Assembly (NCBI GenBank): GCA_050249955.1
Contig: JBFWPN010000017.1
Span: 17,338-81,337 of the forward strand
Direction: 5' to 3'
DNA length: 64,000 nucleotides
Source: CAVVIG01 sp050249955
GTDB lineage: Bacteria > Acidobacteriota > Vicinamibacteria > Vicinamibacterales > CAVVIG01
Numbering within the stretch: position 1 is the stretch's first letter; the number at the start of each line of letters is the position of its first letter. The position numbers and the translations under genes are program-made. Below the pieces are notes generated by a model, which saw nothing but the letters and a program-made list of their open reading frames with translations, made no database searches and was not told the origin of the DNA. Positions 1 through 7,885 of this stretch are shown one piece after another.

Positions 1-30
1 CGCCAGGGTCTGGGTGTCGACGCTCGCCCC

Positions 31-2163
31 CTAGCGGCGGTCGAGCAGCCGCAATGCGTTGGCCACGACGATGACCGATGCGCCGGTGTCGGCGAGGACG
101 GCCATCCAGAGCGTGGCGACGCCGAACACGGCCGCTCCCACGAAGGCGAACTTGAGCCCCAGGGCGATGGCGAGGTTCAGGCGGATGTTCCCCACCGCAG
201 CCCGGCTCAACCGCACCGTGTAGGGCAGCTTCATCAGTTCGTCGGACATGAGGGCCACGTCGGCAGTCTCGAGTGCGGCCTCGCTGCCCGCGGCGCCCAT
301 CGCGATGCCCACGTCCGCCGACGCGAGCGCAGGGGCGTCGTTGATTCCGTCTCCCACCATGGCCACCACACCGTACCGCTCGCGCAGTTCGGTCACGGCG
401 GTCACCTTGTCCTCGGGCATCAGCTCGGCCCGGTAGGCGTCCACGCCGAGTTCGTGGGCCACCGCCGAAGCCGTCCCGTTCGAGTCGCCGGTGAGCATCA
501 CCACCGACTCGATACCCTGCTCCTTCAGCATGCGCACGACATCGCGGCTCTGCGGCCGTGGCTGGTCGGCCACGGCAATCAGGCCGGCGGCGACACCGCT
601 GCGCGCGACGAGCACCGCGGTCTGCCCGGCGGCGGCCAGCTGATCGATTCTCGCGACGAGCTCACCGTATGGGATCGACCGGTCGTCGAAGAAGCGCCGG
701 TTTCCGACGACGACGCGATCGGCGCCGACCGTGCCTTCCGCGCCGCGGCCTGCCACGGCCATCACGCTGGTGGCGGGGTCGATGTGCACGCTGCGTTCCC
801 GGGCACACGCCAGGATCGCCGCGGCGATCGGATGCTCCGATCGACGCTCCACGGCAGCGGCCAGTGCCAGCACCGTCTCTGGGGTGGCGCCGTTCAGCGG
901 TACCACGTCCACCACGTCTGGAGTGCCGCGCGTCAGGGTACCGGTCTTGTCGAAGGCGACACACCGGATCTCGGCCGCCTTCTCGAGGTGTGCGCCCCCC
1001 TTGATGAGCACGCCGCGCCGGGCAGCAGCCGCGAGGGCAGCCACAATCGAGACGGGGGTGGAGATGACGAGGGCACACGGGCACGACACCACGAGCAGCA
1101 CGAGGGAACGGTAGAACCACGTGCGGGGCTCACCCCCCATGAAGGCCGGCCCCATCACCGACAGCCAGACCGCAAGCCCGATCACCACCGGGGTGTAGCC
1201 CCGGGAGAAGCGCTCGATGAAGGTCTGTGACGGCGCCCGCTGTGCCTGCGCCTGCTCGACGAGGTGGATGATCCGCGAGAGCCGCGTGTCGCGGCGGTGC
1301 CGCGTGACGCGCACCTCGAGTGCGCCGTGTCCATTGATGCTGCCCGCGAACACCTCGTCACCGGCGGCCTTGTCGACCGGCAGCGACTCGCCGGTGATCG
1401 GCGCCTGGTTCAGGGCGCTGCGCCCTTCGACGACGACACCATCGAGGGCGAGCTTCTCGCCCGGCTTGACCACGACAATGGCGCCGGGGGTGACCTGGTC
1501 GAGTGGGACGCGCCGTTCGTGTGCGCCCTCGCGCACCAGGACGTCGGGCGGGGCCAGGTCGATCAGCGCGCGAACAGCGGTGCGCGCCCGCTGCACCGTG
1601 TACGCCTCGAGCATCTGGGCCACGGCGAAGAGGAAGACGACGGCAGCAGCCTCGGCCCATTCCCCGATCAGGATGGCACCGGCGGCGGCCAGCAGCATGA
1701 GGAGGTGAATGTCGAGTGACACCTGGCGGACGGCCAGCCAGGCCTTGCGCCCGACCAGGGGCACGGCGCAGAGCAGCGAGGCCGCGTACGCGGCATTGGC
1801 GTACCAGCCGGGGGACCCGGCGTAGGCGAAGATGAGCGCGCCCGCGTACCAGGCGGCCGAGGCGGCGAGCCACGCCATGCGGGCGCGGTTGGCGCGGTCT
1901 GCGGTCGAGACCGGCTCTTCGTGCTCGAGCCAGGCGCGCATGCCGGTGTCGGCCACGGCCCCAGCGATGGCGCCGGGCGAGAGCTTCGAGGCGTCGTACT
2001 TGACGTGGATGCGCTGCCCCATGAGGTCGGCGTGGAATCCCTCGAGCCCCTGGAGGTTCCGGAACCGTCGCTCCAGGAGGGCGACTTCCTCCCGGCAGTC
2101 CATGCCTTCGACGCGGAACGTGGATTCGGCGTGCACCACGCACACCGTGCAGGTGGCCGCCAT
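31..2163 (-). CDS. zntA: Zn2+/Cd2+/Pb2+-exporting P1B-type ATPase (ZntA/CadA type)
   Basis: This inner-membrane pump uses ATP to export divalent soft metals. A heavy-metal-associated domain (about residues 15-75, with GMDC at 20-23) follows a short Cys/His-containing N-terminus (CTVC). The TGES actuator motif is at 257-260, the CPC ion-binding motif at 361-363 and the phosphorylation motif DKTGT starts at D405. The hinge GDGINDAP and a final-helix Asp in LADTG, typical of Zn/Cd/Pb rather than Cu pumps, follow. I chose the ATG at 2163 (710 aa) because AGGAG lies 8 nt upstream; a GTG six bases earlier is too close to it. The gene follows the arsR-type regulator after 2 bp, so both are surely co-transcribed and metal-induced. 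The exact metal is inferred from the motifs. Confidence 0.93.
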   Translation of the reverse strand: MAATCTVCVVHAESTFRVEGMDCREEVALLERRFRNLQGLEGFHADLMGQRIHVKYDASKLSPGAIAGAVADTGMRAWLEHEEPVSTADRANRARMAWLAASAAWYAGALIFAYAGSPGWYANAAYAASLLCAVPLVGRKAWLAVRQVSLDIHLLMLLAAAGAILIGEWAEAAAVVFLFAVAQMLEAYTVQRARTAVRALIDLAPPDVLVREGAHERRVPLDQVTPGAIVVVKPGEKLALDGVVVEGRSALNQAPITGESLPVDKAAGDEVFAGSINGHGALEVRVTRHRRDTRLSRIIHLVEQAQAQRAPSQTFIERFSRGYTPVVIGLAVWLSVMGPAFMGGEPRTWFYRSLVLLVVSCPCALVISTPVSIVAALAAAARRGVLIKGGAHLEKAAEIRCVAFDKTGTLTRGTPDVVDVVPLNGATPETVLALAAAVERRSEHPIAAAILACARERSVHIDPATSVMAVAGRGAEGTVGADRVVVGNRRFFDDRSIPYGELVARIDQLAAAGQTAVLVARSGVAAGLIAVADQPRPQSRDVVRMLKEQGIESVVMLTGDSNGTASAVAHELGVDAYRAELMPEDKVTAVTELRERYGVVAMVGDGINDAPALASADVGIAMGAAGSEAALETADVALMSDELMKLPYTVRLSRAAVGNIRLNLAIALGLKFAFVGAAVFGVATLWMAVLADTGASVIVVANALRLLDRR

Positions 2164-2165
2164 GG

Positions 2166-2492
2166 TCACCGCTCCTGGACGTGCTCGCGCGCCTGCGCGA
2201 AGAGCTTGATCACATGCTGGTCGTCCAGCGCGTAGAAGATCTGCTGGCCGGCTCGGCGCTGCCGCACGAGGCGAGCGGTGCGGAGCAGGCGGAGCTGGTG
2301 CGAGACGGCCGACTCACTGAGGCCGAGCAGGTCTGCGATGTCGCCCACGCAGAGTTCCCGCCGCGAGACGACATCGAGAATACGGACGCGGGTCGCGTCG
2401 CCGAGAACCTTGAAGGTGTCGACGAGACCGGCAACGGTGACGCCGTCAAAGAGCTCGGCGGACAGATCCTGAACACCTGAACAGCTGCTCAT
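2166..2492 (-). CDS. ArsR/SmtB-family metal-sensing repressor
   Basis: This 108-aa winged-helix repressor should release DNA when Zn/Cd/Pb binds. The DNA-recognition helix region is SESAVSHQLRLL (59-70). The ELCVGD segment (46-51) matches the alpha-3 site of CadC but keeps only one of its Cys residues. The C-terminal helix has D91, H93, H104 and E107. This is the exact D-x-H-x10-H-x2-E spacing of the SmtB alpha-5 zinc site, so it is probably an alpha-5 Zn sensor. The ATG at 2492 was chosen over an upstream frame extension because an ArsR-like operator sits on it and the extension has no domain content. It controls the ATPase gene directly downstream. Confidence 0.92.
   Translation of the reverse strand: MSSCSGVQDLSAELFDGVTVAGLVDTFKVLGDATRVRILDVVSRRELCVGDIADLLGLSESAVSHQLRLLRTARLVRQRRAGQQIFYALDDQHVIKLFAQAREHVQER
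2478..2491. promoter_or_regulatory. SmtB/ArsR-type operator overlapping the repressor start codon
   Basis: The sequence TGAACA-GC-TGCTCA is a 6-2-6 hyphenated inverted repeat with 5 of 6 pairs. It matches the known TGAACA-N2-TGTTCA core bound by SmtB-like repressors. It covers the first codons of the repressor gene, so bound repressor would block transcription of the whole metal operon. Confidence 0.65.
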
Positions 2493-2498
2493 ATATTC

Positions 2499-2504
2499 AG
2501 GATA
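2499..2504 (-). promoter_or_regulatory. -10-like element of the metal operon
   Basis: On the minus strand TATCCT, preceded by TGC as an extended -10, ends 6 nt before the repressor ATG. No convincing -35 or Shine-Dalgarno sequence is visible, so transcription may begin at or next to the start codon. Confidence 0.35.
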
Positions 2505-2565
2505 GCACGGGCTCGTGGGCGGGAGGGGCAGTCCCACCCGCCCTACCCGCCACACCTGCCTGCCC

Positions 2566-3030
2566 CTAGAGCTTCGCCAGCGTCTCGAACACCGCCGCGT
2601 AGTTGGGCTCGTTCCGCGCGTCGTCCAGTACCTCGCGATGCCGGACGATCCCCGTGCCGTCGATGACGAACACGGCCCGCTTCGCGATGCCGCGAAGCCC
2701 GATCATGTCGGGGTTGTAGCATCCGTACGCCTGGATGACGTCCTTGTTGAAGTCGCTGAGCAGCGGGAAGTTCAGCCCCTGGGCCGTGCGGAAGGCGTTC
2801 AGCGTGAAGAAAGTGTCAACGCTGATGCCGAAGACGCGCGCGTCCGCGGAGTTCAACCGTGCCATGGAATCGCGGAAGGTGCAGAGCTCGGTGGTGCAGA
2901 CCGAGGAGAACGCCGCCGGGAAGAAGGCGAGCACCACCGGATGCCCGGCCTGCTGGCTGAGCGTGACCGGGTTGCGGTCCTGATCCACAAGGGTGAAGTC
3001 CGGAGCCGTGGCTCCAACGTCTACAGACAT
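2566..3030 (-). CDS. Peroxiredoxin (AhpC/TSA family, AhpE/Bcp-like)
   Basis: This 154-aa thiol peroxidase reduces H2O2 and organic hydroperoxides in the cytoplasm. The peroxidatic Cys is C45 in PAAFSSVCT, fitting the P-x3-(S/T)-x2-C signature, and this position equals that of mycobacterial AhpE. A second Cys lies at C50 (TTELC), so either a 1-Cys or an atypical 2-Cys mechanism is possible. The start at 3030 is supported by AGGAGG four bases upstream. It is a single gene, divergent from the ABC operon across about 180 bp (3031-3211). I could not identify a clear promoter in that gap. Confidence 0.9.
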   Translation of the reverse strand: MSVDVGATAPDFTLVDQDRNPVTLSQQAGHPVVLAFFPAAFSSVCTTELCTFRDSMARLNSADARVFGISVDTFFTLNAFRTAQGLNFPLLSDFNKDVIQAYGCYNPDMIGLRGIAKRAVFVIDGTGIVRHREVLDDARNEPNYAAVFETLAKL

Positions 3031-3211
3031 GGGTCCTCCTGCGGCCGTCACGGGTCGCTGTCGGACCAGCGCGAACGGGCTCTGTTGTTGGTTGTCGTGG
3101 CGAACATCCGCGCTCGCCAGCTACCCATTTTTCCACGCTTTCGGGTAGGATTTTTCGTTGGCGCGGCGCTCGCCGGCGCCTTCCTTCATCACCTACCTTA
3201 GGAGTTTTGTC

Positions 3212-4183
3212 GTGATCGAGGTTCAACACCTCACGAAACGCTATGGGCGCTTCACCGCGGTGGAGGACGTGAGCTTCCGCGTCGAACGCGGGGAGATCCT
3301 CGGGTTCCTCGGCCCCAACGGCGCCGGCAAGAGCACGACGATGCGCATCCTCACCGGGTACATGCCCGCCACCGAGGGCAAGGCCATCGTCGCGGGCTAC
3401 GACGTCTTCGAGAATCCGGTCGAGGCCAAGCGCCGCACCGGGTACCTGCCGGAGACCCCGCCCCTCTATCCGGACATGACGGTCGAGGACTACCTGACCT
3501 TCGTCTCGAAGATCAAGGGCGTCCCCTCGTCGGACCGCCGGCAGCGGATCAAGTACGTCATGGAGCGGACCCGCGTGGCCGACATGGCGAACCGGCTCTG
3601 CTCGCGCCTGTCGAAAGGCTACAAGCAGCGGGTCGGACTGGCGCAGGCACTCATCCACAACCCGGACGTCCTGATCCTGGACGAGCCGACCGCCGGCCTC
3701 GACCCCAAGCAGATCATCGAGACCCGGCAGCTCATCAAGGAGCTGGCCGGGGATCACACGATCGTGCTGAGCACCCACATCCTCCCCGAGGTGTCGCAGA
3801 CCTGCCAGCGGGTCGTCATCATCAGCAAGGGGCACGTCGTGGCCGAGGACACGCCCGACAACCTGACAGCACGACTGCGCGGGTCGGTCTCGATGTACGT
3901 CCAGGTCGACGCCCCCGGCGCCGACGCGGCGTCCGCGCTGGCGCAGGTGCCCGGTGTCACCAGCGTCTCGGAGTCGGAACGGCACGGCAGCTCGGTCGGC
4001 TACGAGGTGGCCAGCGAACAGGGTCGCGACATCCGCCGCGAACTGGCGCAGGCGGTCGTGGGCCACGGCTGGGGGCTGCTGGAACTGCGGCCCATGCGCG
4101 TGAGTCTCGAGGAGATCTTCCTCTCGCTGACGACCGAGGAACAGCAGGCGCAGGCCGCTGCGGAGGAACCCGTCAATGCGTAA
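3212..4183 (+). CDS. ABC transporter ATP-binding protein (GldA-like)
   Basis: This 323-aa ATPase energises the membrane proteins encoded next to it. Walker A (GPNGAGKST) is at 34-42, the signature is LSKGYKQRVG, Walker B is LILDEP and the switch His lies in LSTHIL. A C-terminal extension of about 90 residues is typical of ABC-2 ATPases of the GldA/NatA/CcmA type. The GTG start at 3212 has GGAG seven bases upstream; an upstream in-frame extension lacks domain content. It overlaps the permease gene by 8 bp. In Bacteroidetes the GldA-GldF-GldG set is linked to gliding, but similar sets occur in non-gliding phyla, so the transported substrate is unknown. Confidence 0.92.
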   Translation: MIEVQHLTKRYGRFTAVEDVSFRVERGEILGFLGPNGAGKSTTMRILTGYMPATEGKAIVAGYDVFENPVEAKRRTGYLPETPPLYPDMTVEDYLTFVSKIKGVPSSDRRQRIKYVMERTRVADMANRLCSRLSKGYKQRVGLAQALIHNPDVLILDEPTAGLDPKQIIETRQLIKELAGDHTIVLSTHILPEVSQTCQRVVIISKGHVVAEDTPDNLTARLRGSVSMYVQVDAPGADAASALAQVPGVTSVSESERHGSSVGYEVASEQGRDIRRELAQAVVGHGWGLLELRPMRVSLEEIFLSLTTEEQQAQAAAEEPVNA

Positions 4184-4943
4184 CGTCCTGGCCATCGCCC
4201 ACAAGGAGCTGAAGTCGTACTTCGCCTCCCCGATCGCCTACGTGGTGATCGGCCTCTTCGCGCTGCTCTACGGCTACTTCTTCGCCGTCATGCTGCAGTA
4301 CTTCGTCCGCGCGAGCCTGAACGTGAACCCGATGCAGGGCCCGCAGACCCTCAACATCAACCAGGACCTGCTCCGTCCGGCCATCTCCAACGTCCTGATC
4401 CTGCTCCTCTTCGTGCTGCCCGCCATGACCATGCGGGCGTATGCGGAAGAGCGCCGGAGCGGCACGATCGAGCTGCTCCTCACCTCCCCGATCACGGACC
4501 TGGAGATCGTCCTCGGCAAGTTCCTCGGGGCACTCGCGCTCTACACCGTGATGCTCTCGGTCACGCTGCCGCACATCGGCATCCTGTTCGCGTACGGGAG
4601 CCCGGAGTGGAAGCCGGTCCTGACGACCTACCTGGGGCTGGTGCTCCTCGGCGGCAGTTTCCTGTCCGTGGGGCTGTTCATCTCGACCCTCACCACCAAC
4701 CAGATCGTCGCCTACATCGGCACATTCTCCGCGCTCCTGATCCTCTGGGTCATCAGCTGGATCGGGAGCTTCTCGAGCGGGTTCTTCACCGACCTCACGG
4801 CGTACCTCTCGCTCATCGATCACTTCGACGATTTCGCGAAGGGCGTCGTGGACACGACTCACCTGATCTACTACCTGAGCCTGATCACCCTCGGGCTCTT
4901 CCTGACCGCGAAGTCGGTCGACACTGAACGGTGGCGCGGCTAA
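4176..4943 (+). CDS. ABC-2 type permease (GldF-like)
   Basis: This 255-aa integral membrane protein has six hydrophobic stretches and opens with the typical N-terminal helix preceded by AHKELKSYFASP. The conserved segment AEERRSGTIELLLTSPI lies after the second hydrophobic stretch and is typical of ABC-2 permeases. It pairs with the ATPase just upstream, whose reading frame overlaps its start. Its own stop overlaps the next start (TAATG). The family is clear; the cargo is not. Such permeases in GldA/F/G sets are thought to act on the cell envelope. Confidence 0.9.
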   Translation: MRNVLAIAHKELKSYFASPIAYVVIGLFALLYGYFFAVMLQYFVRASLNVNPMQGPQTLNINQDLLRPAISNVLILLLFVLPAMTMRAYAEERRSGTIELLLTSPITDLEIVLGKFLGALALYTVMLSVTLPHIGILFAYGSPEWKPVLTTYLGLVLLGGSFLSVGLFISTLTTNQIVAYIGTFSALLILWVISWIGSFSSGFFTDLTAYLSLIDHFDDFAKGVVDTTHLIYYLSLITLGLFLTAKSVDTERWRG

Positions 4944-6538
4944 TGAATCGCATCTTCAACATCATCAGCTGGCTCGGCATCGCACTCGTCCTCGCGGCGG
5001 TCGGCATCCGCGGCGCCATCGGCGTCGGGTACATGAACGTCGCACAGGGGCAGTTCGCGGTGTACCTCGCCTATGCAGGCCTCGCCTGCATCGTCATCTA
5101 CATCGTCAGCCAGTGGCGCGAGATCCTGGAGTTCTTCGGGACGCGCTCCGGCCGCTACGGCACGCTGGCCGCCTCCAGCACGCTCATCATGCTGGGCATC
5201 CTGGTGGCGGTGAACTACATCGGGAAGAAGCAGAACAAGCGCTGGGACCTCACGGCCGGCGGGCAGTACAGCCTGTCGGACCAGAGCCGGAACGTGGTCG
5301 CAAAGCTGAACCAGCCGCTGCAGGTCCAGATCTACGACAAGGAACAGGAGTTCCAGCGGTATCGCGACCGCCTGAAGGAGTACGAGTACAACTCCAAGCA
5401 GATTGCGACCGAGTACATCGACCCGGACAAGAAGCCGGCGGCGGCGCAGGCGGCGAAGATCCAGCAGTACGGCACGATCGTCTTCAACTACGCCGGACGC
5501 TCGGAGCGCACCACGGGCAACACCGAGCAGGACATCACCAACACGATCATCAAGGTGGTCAGCGGCCAGGTGAAGAAGCTCTACTTCACGCAGGGCCACG
5601 GTGAGCACGACCTCAACTCGGGGGATCGCGACGGCTACCAGGCGATCAACACGGCCCTGATGAACGAGAACTACGGTGTCGAGAAGCTGGCCCTCGCGCA
5701 GTCGCCGAAGGTGCCGGACGACGCGACGGCCGTGGTCGTGGCCGGCCCGAAGACCGACTTCTTCAAGCCGGAAGTGGACGCGCTGCGGACCTACCTCGAG
5801 AACAACGGGAAGCTCCTGCTGATGCTCGACCCGCCAGACGGCACGTCTGCGCCGCTCACCAACCTGATCGCACTGGCGAAGGAGTGGGGTGTCGAGGTGC
5901 AGGACACGCTGGTGGTCGACGTGAGCGGCATCGGCCGCCAGCTCGGCGCGGGTCCCGAGATGCCGATCGCGGCGAACTACCCGTCGCATCCCATCACCGA
6001 CCGCTTCCGCGTGGCCTCGGCCTACCCTCTGGCACGCGGCCTGACGATCGTGTCGGGCGGCGTGAACGGACGGACGGCGTCGCCGGTGGTCGAGTCGAGC
6101 CCCCAGGGCTGGGCGGAGGCCGACCTCAAGTCGCTCCAGGAGGGCAAGGAGATCTCGCTCGACGAAGCCAAGGGCGACAAACCCGGCCCGATCACCCTGG
6201 CCGCCGCCGTGAACGTGGCGAAGCCGGATGCAGCGCCGCCCACGCCCGGGCAGCCCGACACGCCGAAGCCTGAAACCCGTGTCGTCGTGTTCGGCGACTC
6301 GGACTTCGCCTCCAACGTGGTGTTCGGGTTCTCGGGCAACAAGGACCTGTTCATGAACACGGTGGGCTGGCTGTCGCAGCAGGAGAACCTGATCTCGATC
6401 CGCCCGAAGGAAGCGGCGGACCGCCGGCTGAAGTCGCTCACGGCAACCGAGCAGATCGTGCTCACCTACGCGTCGTGGCTCCTCATGCCGGTTGTCGTGT
6501 TCGGCGTCGGCATCGTCAGCTGGATGCGGAGGCGGTAG
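4943..6538 (+). CDS. GldG-like ABC auxiliary protein
   Basis: This 531-aa protein has several N-terminal membrane helices within about the first 90 residues, a large extracytoplasmic domain and one C-terminal helix (WLLMPVVVFGVGIVSW). The juxtamembrane segment NKRWDLTAGGQYSLSDQS is the hallmark of the GldG/ABC-type uncharacterised domain (PF09822-like). A middle segment with FTQGHGEHDLN and later VVFGDSDFASN is also typical. A Pro-rich linker lies near residue 435. The ATG at 4943 overlaps the permease stop by one base. It likely forms the periplasmic or outer-face part of the same complex. The reaction is not known. Confidence 0.88.
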   Translation: MNRIFNIISWLGIALVLAAVGIRGAIGVGYMNVAQGQFAVYLAYAGLACIVIYIVSQWREILEFFGTRSGRYGTLAASSTLIMLGILVAVNYIGKKQNKRWDLTAGGQYSLSDQSRNVVAKLNQPLQVQIYDKEQEFQRYRDRLKEYEYNSKQIATEYIDPDKKPAAAQAAKIQQYGTIVFNYAGRSERTTGNTEQDITNTIIKVVSGQVKKLYFTQGHGEHDLNSGDRDGYQAINTALMNENYGVEKLALAQSPKVPDDATAVVVAGPKTDFFKPEVDALRTYLENNGKLLLMLDPPDGTSAPLTNLIALAKEWGVEVQDTLVVDVSGIGRQLGAGPEMPIAANYPSHPITDRFRVASAYPLARGLTIVSGGVNGRTASPVVESSPQGWAEADLKSLQEGKEISLDEAKGDKPGPITLAAAVNVAKPDAAPPTPGQPDTPKPETRVVVFGDSDFASNVVFGFSGNKDLFMNTVGWLSQQENLISIRPKEAADRRLKSLTATEQIVLTYASWLLMPVVVFGVGIVSWMRRR

Positions 6539-6541
6539 GTC

Positions 6542-7885
6542 ATGCGCGGATTGAAGTCGACGCTTGCCCTGCTGGTGGTACTCGTCGGCCTTGGCGCGTA
6601 CAGCTACTTCGTCGCGTCGAAGACCGAAGACACCTCGTCCACCCAGGACCGGATGTTCCCCGACCTCACCTCGGACAACATCGAGGAACTGACGGTCAAG
6701 AACGACGCGGGCGAGACCACGACCCTGAAGAAGCAGGATGGGCAGTGGATGATCACCGCCCCCTACCAGACCCGGGGCTCCGACATGGACGCCTCGGGGA
6801 TTGCCAACGCGCTGGCCGGCCTGGACATCACGCGGGTGGTCGAGGAGAACCCCACCGACGTGAAGGACTTCGGGCTCGACGCGCCGAGCATCGAGGTCGC
6901 GTTCAGGTCGAACGGCGGCAAGCCATCCGGGAAGCTGATCATCGGCGGCAAGACCGCCACGGGCGGCAGCCTCTACGCACGGAAGAACGACGAGCCCCGC
7001 GTGCTGCTGATCGGCGAGTACAACAGCTCGACGTTCAACAAGTCGACGTTCGACCTGCGCAACAAGGCCATCGTCACGTTCGACCGGGCCAAGGTCGACG
7101 GCGTGGACGTGGTCCTCGACAAGGCGGCCTTCGAACTCGCGAAGAAGGACAGCGAGTGGTCGATGGTGAAGCCCATCGTCGCACGCGCGGACGCGTCCGC
7201 GGCCGACGGGCTGGTGTCTGCCGTCGAGTCGCTGCAGATGCAGTCGGTGGTGGCGCCGTCGGCCACTCCGGAAGAGCTGACGCGGTTCGGGCTGGACAAG
7301 CCCTCTGCGGTGGTCAACCTGCACATGGGCACGGAGCGGACCTCCGTCGTGGTCGGCGGGCCGGCCGGCGACGACACGGTCTACGTCAAGGCGGCCGCGA
7401 GGCCCGATATCTTCACGATCCAGAAGGCGGCAGCGGACGACCTGCGCAAGGTGGCCGACGACTATCGCCGGAAGGACCAGTTCGACATGCGCGCGTTCAC
7501 CGCGACGCACATCGACATCACCCGCAACGGCAAGACCTACGGGTTCGACAAGGTGAAGGCCAAGGACGAGAACACGGCCGACACCTGGAAGCGGGTGAGC
7601 CCGACGGCGGCGGAGCCGGACAAGGACAAGTTCCAGGCGTTCGTCGCGGCGCTCGCCGACATTCGCGCCACGAGCTACGTGGCGTCGAAGGCCAGGACCG
7701 GGCTCGATGCGCCGGTGCTGACGGTGTCGGTCAAGTTCGATGAGGGCAAGAAGGAGGATCGGGTGCAGTTCGGGAAGAGCGGCAACGACGCCTTCGCGTC
7801 TCGGCCCGACGAACCGGACGTCGCAAGGATCGACACTTCGAAGCTCGACGAAGCGCTGGCGTCGATCGACGAGTTCATCAAGTGA
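6542..7885 (+). CDS. DUF4340 domain protein
   Basis: This 447-aa protein starts with a single membrane anchor (STLALLVVLVGLGAYSYFV, about 5-23) followed by an extracytoplasmic region. It contains repeated blocks of about 100-150 residues with a pattern such as VSAVESLQMQ or GIANALAGLDI followed by FGLD(A/K)PS, the DUF4340 pattern. Such proteins regularly follow GldG-like genes and are presumed partners, but no activity is established. It begins three bases after the GldG-like stop. Its stop overlaps the start of the carboxypeptidase gene, which suggests translational coupling. Confidence 0.88.
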   Translation: MRGLKSTLALLVVLVGLGAYSYFVASKTEDTSSTQDRMFPDLTSDNIEELTVKNDAGETTTLKKQDGQWMITAPYQTRGSDMDASGIANALAGLDITRVVEENPTDVKDFGLDAPSIEVAFRSNGGKPSGKLIIGGKTATGGSLYARKNDEPRVLLIGEYNSSTFNKSTFDLRNKAIVTFDRAKVDGVDVVLDKAAFELAKKDSEWSMVKPIVARADASAADGLVSAVESLQMQSVVAPSATPEELTRFGLDKPSAVVNLHMGTERTSVVVGGPAGDDTVYVKAAARPDIFTIQKAAADDLRKVADDYRRKDQFDMRAFTATHIDITRNGKTYGFDKVKAKDENTADTWKRVSPTAAEPDKDKFQAFVAALADIRATSYVASKARTGLDAPVLTVSVKFDEGKKEDRVQFGKSGNDAFASRPDEPDVARIDTSKLDEALASIDEFIK

